Source: Rhabdothermincola_A sp041688815 (GTDB lineage Bacteria > Actinomycetota > Acidimicrobiia > Acidimicrobiales > Acidimicrobilacustridaceae). From it: a stretch of DNA of 20,236 bases. How positions within the stretch are numbered: position 1 is the stretch's first letter; each line of letters starts with the position of its first letter. The stretch lies in assembly GCA_041688815.1 (NCBI GenBank), contig JBDNHK010000078.1, positions 1 to 20,236 of the forward strand, given 5' to 3'. Shown here one piece after another: positions 15,710-20,236 of the stretch. The position numbers and the translations under genes are program-made. The notes beneath the pieces were generated by a model that saw only the letters and a list, made by a program, of their open reading frames with translations, made no database searches and had not been told where the DNA came from.

Positions 15710-15715
15710 ACGCTA
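15710..15715 (-). promoter_or_regulatory. Predicted -10 box of the metalloprotease gene
   Basis: TAGCGT on the minus strand ends seven bases before the ATG at 15702, the same arrangement as serS and ctaA. It decides the start: the upstream GTG overlaps the box and so would not be transcribed. Confidence 0.55.
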
Positions 15716-15790
15716 CCGATGGCCGCCGACGGGACCCGGTCGCAAGCCCCGCCGGGGGTCGGATCGTCTGGCGAAGGGCCACGGGGGGGC

Positions 15791-15799
15791 TGCTATGGT
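15791..15799 (+). promoter_or_regulatory. Predicted promoter of the tRNA cluster
   Basis: TGCTATGGT is an extended -10 (TGN-TATGGT, hexamer 15794-15799) lying 22 bases before the mature 5' end of tRNA-Glu. A convincing -35 is not seen, which the extended -10 may compensate. The short leader would be removed by RNase P. Confidence 0.5.
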
Positions 15800-15821
15800 G
15801 ATTCCGCCCTCGCGGCTGAGA

Positions 15822-15894
15822 GCCCCCATCGTCCAGTGGCCTAGGACGCTGCCCTTTCAAGGCGGTAACACGGGTTCGAATCCCGTTGGGGGTA
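15822..15894 (+). tRNA. tRNA-Glu (anticodon TTC)
   Basis: The cloverleaf folds by hand: acceptor GCCCCCA with TGGGGGT (a G-U pair at 1-72), D-arm with GTCC/GGAC, anticodon stem CTGCC/GGCGG with loop CTTTCAA, anticodon TTC at 15856-15858, and T-arm ACGGG-TTCGAAT-CCCGT. The discriminator is A and CCA is not encoded. It is the first of three tRNAs in one array. Confidence 0.96.
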
Positions 15895-15931
15895 CGTAGT
15901 CCACCCGATGCTCGCACCGGGTCGCAACAGT

Positions 15932-16009
15932 GGTCCCGTGGTGCAGTTTGGAGTGCACGCCGGCCTGTCAAGCCGGAGGTCGCGGGTTCAAATCCCGTCG
16001 GGACCGCCA
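15932..16009 (+). tRNA. tRNA-Asp (anticodon GTC)
   Basis: The acceptor GGTCCCG/CGGGACC is perfect. The D-arm is GTGC/GCAC, the anticodon stem CCGGC/GCCGG holds loop CTGTCAA with anticodon GTC at 15967-15969, and the T-arm is GCGGG-TTCAAAT-CCCGT. The discriminator is G. CCA is encoded (16007-16009), unlike in its two neighbours. It lies 37 bases after tRNA-Glu. Confidence 0.97.
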
Positions 16010-16043
16010 GTTGCCGTTTCCCTCGCGGGTGGCGGCGGCGTTG

Positions 16044-16116
16044 GGTCGGGTAGCTCAGTCGGCAGAGCGATCGCCTGAAAAGCGATAGGTCACCGGATCG
16101 ACGCCGGTCCCGACCA
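16044..16116 (+). tRNA. tRNA-Phe (anticodon GAA)
   Basis: The acceptor GGTCGGG/CCCGACC is perfect. The D-arm is GCTC/GAGC, the anticodon stem ATCGC/GCGAT holds loop CTGAAAA with anticodon GAA at 16077-16079, and the T-stem is ACCGG/CCGGT. The T-loop is ATCGACG, so the usual T54 is A. The discriminator is A and CCA is not encoded. It is the last of the Glu-Asp-Phe array and is followed four bases later by a strong terminator. Confidence 0.96.
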
Positions 16117-16120
16117 CCTG

Positions 16121-16155
16121 CGAAACCCCTGCTCCGCAGGGGTTTCGTGCGTTTT
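16121..16155 (+). terminator. Intrinsic terminator of the tRNA array
   Basis: A perfect 12-bp inverted repeat, CGAAACCCCTGC and GCAGGGGTTTCG, with a three-base loop (TCC), spans 16121-16147. It is followed by TGCGTTTT. The stem begins four bases after tRNA-Phe. The T-tract is short and slightly displaced, as is common in high-GC genomes. Confidence 0.85.
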
Positions 16156-16259
16156 CGGGAACACTCCCGGGACCGGTTCGGGGAACCATGTCACGCTTTC
16201 GTCGCGCGTGATCCCGCTGCCCCCTACGACGGGATGCCCACACTCAGTCCTAGAAGTAT

Positions 16260-16291
16260 CCACGAATTGGATGATATCATCCAGTTTGTGG
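16260..16291 (+). promoter_or_regulatory. 32-bp inverted repeat overlapping the promoter and start of the nucleotidyltransferase gene
   Basis: The arms CCACGAATTGGATGAT and ATCATCCAGTTTGTGG are inverted copies with 14 of 16 positions matching. The central 16 bases, TGGATGATATCATCCA, are perfect. A TATCAT -10 box (16275-16280) starts at the exact centre and ends seven bases before the GTG start, which itself lies in the right arm. A dimeric regulator bound here would block RNA polymerase. The winged-helix protein encoded directly downstream is the obvious candidate. The site is more AT-rich than its surroundings. Confidence 0.7.
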
Positions 16292-16890
16292 ATAAGTCAG
16301 CGCCGCCGCCGCTCCTCCCGATCCTGCGATCGCAGCAGCAGGCAGAGCTGCTCGCGTTGCTCCTCGGTGACCCCGAGCTCGAGGTGAGCCTCACCGACCT
16401 CGCCGAGCGCACCGGCGTCCCCTACGCCACGGTGCACCGTGAGGTCGAGCGGGCCGAGTCGACCGGCATCCTCACGAGCCGCAAGGTCGGCCGTACCCGG
16501 CTCGTCCGGGCCGACACCGCAAGCCCCTACTTCGCGGGCCTGGCCGACGTGATGACGAGGGCCTTCGGGCCGCCGCAGCTCCTGGCGTCAGCACTCGCCG
16601 AGGTCGACGGGGTCGACCGCGCCTTCATCTACGGCTCGTGGGCCGCTCGGAACGCCGGGGAGACAGGAGCCAGGCCGGTAGGCGACATCGACGTCCTGGT
16701 GCTCGGCGAGCCCGACCGTGACGCCCTCTTCGCAGCAACGGCCGGGCTCGAGGGGAGGCTCGGTCGACCGGTTCAGATCACCATCCGATCCGCTCGGTGG
16801 ATCGAGGAGGGCTCAGGGTCGTTCCACGACACCGTCAACGAGCGGCCGCTGCTCGAGCTCTCGCTCGGTCAGGCGCCACTGATCATCTGA
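16288..16890 (+). CDS. Winged-helix protein fused to a minimal nucleotidyltransferase (MNT-like antitoxin)
   Basis: This 200-residue protein has two domains. Residues about 15-75 form a MarR/ArsR-like winged helix, with the recognition helix near TGVPYATVHREVERAE and a basic wing SRKVGRTRLVRAD. Residues about 95-200 form a pol beta-type nucleotidyltransferase, with GSW (116-118) and the paired acids Asp133 and Asp135 in GDIDVLVLG. A third carboxylate is not obvious in VQITIRS. In HEPN/MNT toxin-antitoxin systems such proteins neutralise a HEPN RNase, sometimes by AMPylation. The winged helix suggests autoregulation through the inverted repeat at the start. I start it at GTG 16288, seven bases after TATCAT; longer starts read through the operator. 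It converges on, and overlaps by eight bases, the HEPN gene. Confidence 0.85.
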   Translation: MDKSAPPPLLPILRSQQQAELLALLLGDPELEVSLTDLAERTGVPYATVHREVERAESTGILTSRKVGRTRLVRADTASPYFAGLADVMTRAFGPPQLLASALAEVDGVDRAFIYGSWAARNAGETGARPVGDIDVLVLGEPDRDALFAATAGLEGRLGRPVQITIRSARWIEEGSGSFHDTVNERPLLELSLGQAPLII

Positions 16891-17341
16891 GCGCCGATCG
16901 GACCGCCTCCACGGCGGCCGTGGTCTTCTCCAGGGCCCAGCGAGCATCGGCCTCGGTCTTCTCCACCGGGCGATTCGGGTCGAAGTACTCGGAGTCGTGC
17001 CGAGCTCTGCGGAAGCGGTCAGCCATCGGCGTGGCGAAGACGTCGGTGCCGATCGCCGTACGAGCGATGTCGAAGGTGATCACGTGGGCCCCGGCGACCG
17101 CCGGCACTCGATTCCCCGTGGCCAGGACGACCGCCTCAGCGGACATCCGGTAGCCGTCGTAGGCGGTCGTGAACGCCGCCTCCCAGTGCTCCGAGTCGAC
17201 CAGGACCTGAGCCGCCCCCAGACGATCCTCAGCACGAGCCACGCATGCACGAGCAGCCGCATCGCTCGCACCCTCCAGGGCCTCGACCTTGCCCTGCCGT
17301 TCGAGCTTCGCCAGCAACGACCTGACTCGCTTCTCGTCCAT
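16883..17341 (-). CDS. HEPN-domain protein (probable toxin partner of the nucleotidyltransferase)
   Basis: This 152-residue all-helical protein shows an N-terminal helix, then a region (about 28-75) with AEDRLGAAQVLVDS and WEAAFTTAYDGYRMSAEAV typical of HEPN four-helix bundles. The putative RNase motif is RRARHDSEYFDP (111-122), with Arg111, Arg114, His115 and Tyr119, a variant of the HEPN R-x4-6-H signature. HEPN proteins paired with MNT proteins are usually RNases acting on tRNA or other RNA. Here the gene lies convergent to the MNT gene instead of in one operon. ATG 17341 has a TAGGTT box six bases upstream, so it has its own promoter. Toxin activity is inferred from neighbours. Confidence 0.75.
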   Translation of the reverse strand: MDEKRVRSLLAKLERQGKVEALEGASDAAARACVARAEDRLGAAQVLVDSEHWEAAFTTAYDGYRMSAEAVVLATGNRVPAVAGAHVITFDIARTAIGTDVFATPMADRFRRARHDSEYFDPNRPVEKTEADARWALEKTTAAVEAVRSALR

Positions 17342-17347
17342 CACTCG

Positions 17348-17353
17348 AACCTA
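17348..17353 (-). promoter_or_regulatory. Predicted -10 box of the HEPN gene
   Basis: TAGGTT on the minus strand ends six bases before the ATG at 17341. This agrees with the leaderless pattern and indicates that the HEPN gene is transcribed independently of the nucleotidyltransferase. No -35 is recognised. Confidence 0.5.
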
Positions 17354-17455
17354 CTGACCGATTGCGACAGCCGAGCCGTGCGCCACACACGATGCGACCG
17401 TCCTCCGACCAACGACACCTGGGCCACGACTCCTACCAGTGCCTGGCGGTGGCAG

Positions 17456-17498
17456 TGGCGCCATGACACATGTTGAAGCGCCAGAGTGGCGCTATCGT
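17456..17498 (+). promoter_or_regulatory. vapBC promoter and probable operator repeats
   Basis: Four copies of the half-site TGGCGC or its complement occur before vapB. TGGCGCCA is at 17456-17463, AGCGCCA at 17477-17483 and TGGCGCT at 17487-17493. The last two form a perfect 7-bp inverted repeat around GAG. The two GCGCCA copies are exactly 20 bases apart, placing them on one face of the helix. The TATCGT -10 (17493-17498) shares a base with the last half-site and ends eight bases before the vapB ATG. This fits autorepression by a ribbon-helix-helix VapB or VapBC complex. Confidence 0.6.
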
Positions 17499-17506
17499 GA
17501 TCAGCC

Positions 17507-17737
17507 ATGCCCAGCATCCAAGTGAAAAATGTGCCCGAGGACGTGCACGCCACTCTGCGCCACCGCGCCGCCGAGGCGGGCATGTCGCTTCAGGAGTACC
17601 TGCTGGCCCGCCTCCAGTACGACGCGAGAACACCGACCCTCGACGAGGTACTCGACCGAGCGGGTGGCCGGGCCGGCGGGCACATACCCCTCGAGGCGGC
17701 CGTGAAAGCCGTGCGGGAGGATCGCGAGGCGCTGTGA
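17507..17737 (+). CDS. vapB: VapB-type antitoxin (ribbon-helix-helix, FitA-like)
   Basis: This 76-residue protein has an N-terminal strand IQVKNVPEDVHATLRHRAAE followed by a helix with GMSLQEYLLARL, the usual ribbon-helix-helix DNA-binding fold of FitA/VapB antitoxins. The C-terminal third (from about 42) is polar and would wrap around the toxin. It overlaps the vapC start by four bases (GTGA). It should neutralise VapC and repress its own promoter through the TGGCGC repeats upstream. The ATG is supported by the -10 box eight bases before it. Confidence 0.9.
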   Translation: MPSIQVKNVPEDVHATLRHRAAEAGMSLQEYLLARLQYDARTPTLDEVLDRAGGRAGGHIPLEAAVKAVREDREAL

Positions 17738-18123
17738 TCGTCGTCGACGCGAGCATCCTGGTCACCGGCCTCGCCGACGATGGTCCGGACGGGGACCGCG
17801 TTCGCACGCGCCTACGCGGGGAACAACTCGTCGCGCCCCATCTCATCGACCTCGAGGTGGTCTCGGCGTGGAGACGGCTCGTCACCGCCGGCGAGATCGA
17901 TGCGCGCCGGGCGACGTTGGCCCTCGAGGACCTGCGGGCGCTCCGACTCGAGCGGGCCTCCCACTGGCTGCTCGTCGATCGCTGCTGGGAGCTGCGCCAC
18001 AACCTCACCGTCTACGACGCCGCCTACGTGGCTCTCGCGGAGCTGATGCGACTCAACCTCCTCACCGGTGACCGTCGTCTCGCTGACGCCCCAGGCATCC
18101 GTTGCGGCGTCGAACTCGTCTGA
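17734..18123 (+). CDS. vapC: VapC-type PIN-domain ribonuclease toxin
   Basis: This 129-residue PIN-domain protein has the four expected acidic residues: Asp5 (VVDASILV), Glu41 (LIDLEVVSAWRR), Asp95 (VYDAAYVALAE) and Asp113 (LTGDRRLADAPG). These coordinate Mg2+ or Mn2+ for RNA cleavage; many VapC toxins cut tRNA or rRNA. The GTG start overlaps the vapB stop, as usual for this pair. With all catalytic residues present, the toxin looks functional. The RNA target cannot be read from sequence. Confidence 0.92.
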   Translation: MIVVDASILVTGLADDGPDGDRVRTRLRGEQLVAPHLIDLEVVSAWRRLVTAGEIDARRATLALEDLRALRLERASHWLLVDRCWELRHNLTVYDAAYVALAELMRLNLLTGDRRLADAPGIRCGVELV

Positions 18124-18340
18124 CGCGCAGACGCTCGGCGCAGACCTGGCTCGGCTCGACACGGCGGGCCTGTTGCGATCGGGCCCGGCCGCATGCACGA
18201 ATCCAGCCGAAGTCGGGGGATCAATGGTGAGCCACGGATCCTCGCAGTGGGCCGGGTGACATTCGCAGATCGACCCAGGCCGACCTCGTTGTCAACCGAT
18301 CTCGGCTTCACGCGTCTGACAGGGTGTGGGAGCGAACGTC
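18124..18340 (+). other. Intergenic region between vapC and the sigma factor gene
   Basis: No gene is supported in these 217 bases. A possible ECF-type promoter (AACC at 18294-18297, CGTC at 18313-18316, 15 bases apart) would allow the sigma factor to drive its own gene, but the motif is short. GGGAG at 18328-18332 is the Shine-Dalgarno for the next ATG. I see no convincing terminator for vapBC. Confidence 0.4.
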
Positions 18341-18910
18341 ATGGGTGCCGAACCCGAGGCCGATGTGGGGGACATGCGCGGCGACGACAGCCAGAAAATG
18401 ACGAGCGAGGAGCGACCTGCGGGACCGACCGAATCGTTGGCTCCGACCTTCGAGGCCGTCTACCTCGAGTCCTACGCCCGCCTCGTCGGCCTGGCCCGCA
18501 CCGTGCTGGCCGACGCCGACGGCGACGGCGCCGAGGAGGTCGTGCAGGAGGCCTTCGCCCGCTGGCACGACGTGCGCAACACCGACGACCCCCTTCCTTA
18601 CGTCCGCTCGGCCGTACTGAACCTGTGCCGCGGTCGGTTCCGACGCAAGCCCACACCCCTCAGGCCGGTCGAGGACTACTCGTCGGCCGAGGCCGAGGCC
18701 ACGCTCCGCGCCCGTCGCCGCGACGTCGTCGGGGCTCTCCGCGACCTGCCGCTGCGCCAGCGCGAGGTCGTGGCCCTGCGCTACTTCGGTGAGCTCTCGA
18801 CCGACGAGACCGCAGCCGAGTTGGGCATCTCGCCCGGCACCGTGAAGACCCACCTGAGTCGCGGCATCGCCGCCCTGGCCACCGCCCTCGAGGAGCACCG
18901 CCATGACTGA
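18341..18910 (+). CDS. ECF (sigma-70 family group 4) RNA polymerase sigma factor
   Basis: This 189-residue protein has the two ECF domains. Region 2 is at about 37-103 (FEAVYLESYARLVGLARTVL; EEVVQEAFARWHDV; PYVRSAVLNLCRGRFRR). Region 4 is at about 128-185 (LRDLPLRQREVVALRYFGEL, then the helix-turn-helix ETAAELGISPGTVKTHLSRG). The WHDVRN and YVRSAVLN elements resemble the actinobacterial SigE-like ECF group. I chose ATG 18341, which has GGGAG eight bases upstream; GTG 18326 and Met12 or Met20 are alternatives. The stop overlaps the start of the membrane protein gene, its probable regulator. Confidence 0.92.
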   Translation: MGAEPEADVGDMRGDDSQKMTSEERPAGPTESLAPTFEAVYLESYARLVGLARTVLADADGDGAEEVVQEAFARWHDVRNTDDPLPYVRSAVLNLCRGRFRRKPTPLRPVEDYSSAEAEATLRARRRDVVGALRDLPLRQREVVALRYFGELSTDETAAELGISPGTVKTHLSRGIAALATALEEHRHD

Positions 18911-20236
18911 ACCCTTCGACCCCCAGCCCACGCCCGGAGAACCTCCGAACCCTGGACCAGTCGACACGTCGTCGGCGTCGGAGATCGAGACGCTGCGCGG
19001 CTTGGGCCTCGATGCCTTGACCGCGGACGGGCCACCGAGCGCGAGCGGCTGGTCGGCCGTCACGGCCCGCGCCGCCCACCGACGAACCCGCCGGCAGTGG
19101 CTGAGCGGCGTCGCCGCGGCCATGGTGCTCGTGCTCGTGATGGGCGCCGGTGTGGCCATCGCCCGCCAGGGTCAAGAATCCGTCGACATCACCGCCGGCC
19201 CCGACGCCGACTCCGACCGACAGTTCGTTCTCCCCCCCGCCGACGCCGGCGAAATCTGGGTGAGGATCCAACCCATGCGGGCCATCATCGACTCGGTGGC
19301 CGCGACTGGTGCATCCGGTGAGTCCGGAGGGGCGGGGATCGACGACCCCTACATCTACATGATTGGCTACCGCGACGCCGACGGCTCACCCCAGCAGCTG
19401 GACGTCAGAAGCCGACAGGGCTACTGGTTCAACTCCGCGCCGAACGGTTCCACCATGACGGCCCCGCGCACTCGCCCCGACACCGGCGACCCCGTCGCCG
19501 ACTCCGGGCTCCCGGCCACATGGCCGAGAATCAGCATCGCTGCCCCGTTCGAGCCGGCGGCCATCACGTGTAGCGCAAAGGTGGATCAAACCGTGTACGC
19601 GGCGAACCCCGACTCGCTCACCGCCGAGATCGTGCTCAGCGCGGCTGTCCCAACTGGGCCCGCTGTCGTGGTGGGCACCATCGGCGACAACTGGGACCTG
19701 AGCCTCAGCGAATGGCCGCCTCCTCTGACCGACATCCCCTGCGAGCTCGGCCCGACGATCGAAGCATCGCTCACGACGGCCGCCCAGAGTCTTCGCCTCG
19801 TCAGCGAACCCGAGTGGCGGCAGTTCGTCGAGGAATACGGCAACGCGCCGAACCCGTACGACAACCTTCAGTCCAGCGAGGCCACGATGGTCGCGCCGCC
19901 GGAATCGATCCCCCCGAGTGTTGCCATTCCCGGGGAGGACGACGCTCGGGTCGCCATCGAGGCCGCGGTCGCCCAGTTCTCGCTGCAGGCGCCCGACGGC
20001 AGCTACCCCAATCTCGAGGGCGGAACCGACGGGGCTACTTACCAACCCATGTTCGACGCCGTTCGCATGGCCCCGAAGGTAGAAAGGGGCCCTTTCTTCA
20101 ACGCGACGTCTGTGTGGTTCGTGTCCGAGGACGAGGCGGTCGTGAGATTCACCGCCAGCCCGACGCTGGCCAGCGGCAACGTCACCGTCGAATTATCGGG
20201 GCGCGCCGTGAAGATCGACGGACGCTGGGTGGTGAG
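18903..20236 (+). CDS. Single-pass membrane protein, probable atypical anti-sigma partner (partial)
   Basis: The frame starts at ATG 18903, eight bases before the end of the sigma factor gene, and stays open to the window end (444 codons). I translated it by hand and found no stop. Residues 1-66 are cytoplasmic, acidic and Pro-rich, then basic (HRRTRRQW). Residues 67-87 form one transmembrane helix, and the rest is extracytoplasmic. No zinc-binding HxxxCxxC anti-sigma motif is visible, so an anti-sigma role is inferred only from overlap, topology and position. The outer domain has two Cys that could pair (ITCSA and IPCEL). It ends in a region reading VKIDGRWVV, common at the end of small lipoprotein or NTF2-like folds. 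The C terminus is missing. Confidence 0.8.
   Translation, partial: MTEPFDPQPTPGEPPNPGPVDTSSASEIETLRGLGLDALTADGPPSASGWSAVTARAAHRRTRRQWLSGVAAAMVLVLVMGAGVAIARQGQESVDITAGPDADSDRQFVLPPADAGEIWVRIQPMRAIIDSVAATGASGESGGAGIDDPYIYMIGYRDADGSPQQLDVRSRQGYWFNSAPNGSTMTAPRTRPDTGDPVADSGLPATWPRISIAAPFEPAAITCSAKVDQTVYAANPDSLTAEIVLSAAVPTGPAVVVGTIGDNWDLSLSEWPPPLTDIPCELGPTIEASLTTAAQSLRLVSEPEWRQFVEEYGNAPNPYDNLQSSEATMVAPPESIPPSVAIPGEDDARVAIEAAVAQFSLQAPDGSYPNLEGGTDGATYQPMFDAVRMAPKVERGPFFNATSVWFVSEDEAVVRFTASPTLASGNVTVELSGRAVKIDGRWVV

Noticed and set aside
14278..15801. 507-codon plus-strand frame opposite the protease gene
   Set aside because: It runs across the protease start and promoter towards the tRNA promoter and has no recognisable domain. 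The minus frame has HELTH and a membrane anchor.
16147..16287. N-terminal extension of the nucleotidyltransferase from GTG 16147
   Set aside because: It would start inside the tRNA terminator stem and read through the palindrome and -10 box.
16044..18340. Attachment-site repeat of the tRNA-Phe 3' end
   Set aside because: I scanned downstream by eye for the sequence around GGTCCCGACCA and found no copy, and no integrase gene is present. An integrated element ending in this window is therefore not supported.
1..20236. CRISPR arrays, insertion sequences or rRNA genes
   Set aside because: No regularly spaced repeats, transposase frames or rRNA-like stretches were seen on either strand.

Overview
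The window is a GC-rich, densely packed chromosomal segment from an actinobacterium. Acidimicrobiia is my best guess. This rests on the caa3 oxidase and heme A gene set, the clpS-DUF2017 pair, the Glu-Asp-Phe tRNA cluster and the many leaderless TANNNT promoters; no 16S gene is present to confirm it. Almost everything looks like housekeeping sequence, apart from a small toxin-antitoxin segment behind the tRNA genes.

Layout. Bases 1-1965 (minus) hold serS followed by two overlapping crcB fluoride-channel genes, the second cut by the window edge. Bases 2046-3769 (plus) hold a two-gene ABC-2 exporter, divergent from serS. Bases 3776-12336 (minus) are a long respiratory block. In transcription order it runs: ctaB (heme O synthase); a three-gene module of oxidase-like membrane proteins (subunit I-like, subunit III-like, and a seven-helix protein whose first half resembles actinobacterial subunit IV); then the genuine caa3-type oxidase genes ctaC, ctaD, ctaE and a small subunit IV gene. 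ctaA (heme A synthase), clpS and a DUF2017 gene run divergently on plus (12465-14195). A membrane-anchored HExxH protease follows on minus (14200-15702). Bases 15822-16116 carry tRNA-Glu, tRNA-Asp and tRNA-Phe and end in a strong terminator. Bases 16288-18123 carry a winged-helix/nucleotidyltransferase gene, a convergent HEPN gene, and a VapBC pair. Bases 18341 to the end carry an ECF sigma factor and an overlapping single-pass membrane protein that runs off the window.

The most striking observation is the subunit I-like protein at 9722-11299. It keeps the fold landmarks of cytochrome c oxidase subunit I (VAFPR, Q-P-Q-I-Y where HPEVY should be, MAG...YWSPK), but by hand alignment all six heme and copper histidines are gone, as are the D- and K-channel residues. 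Its subunit III-like partner has also lost the conserved Glu and His positions. Intact reading frames, tight spacing and position directly upstream of the functional oxidase suggest a retained, metal-free oxidase-like complex rather than decay.

A second signal is regulatory. Eight transcription units begin with a TANNNT box 6-9 bases before an ATG or GTG, which implies leaderless mRNAs, while several genes inside the operons carry Shine-Dalgarno sequences. In the nucleotidyltransferase gene this -10 box sits at the exact centre of a 32-bp inverted repeat.
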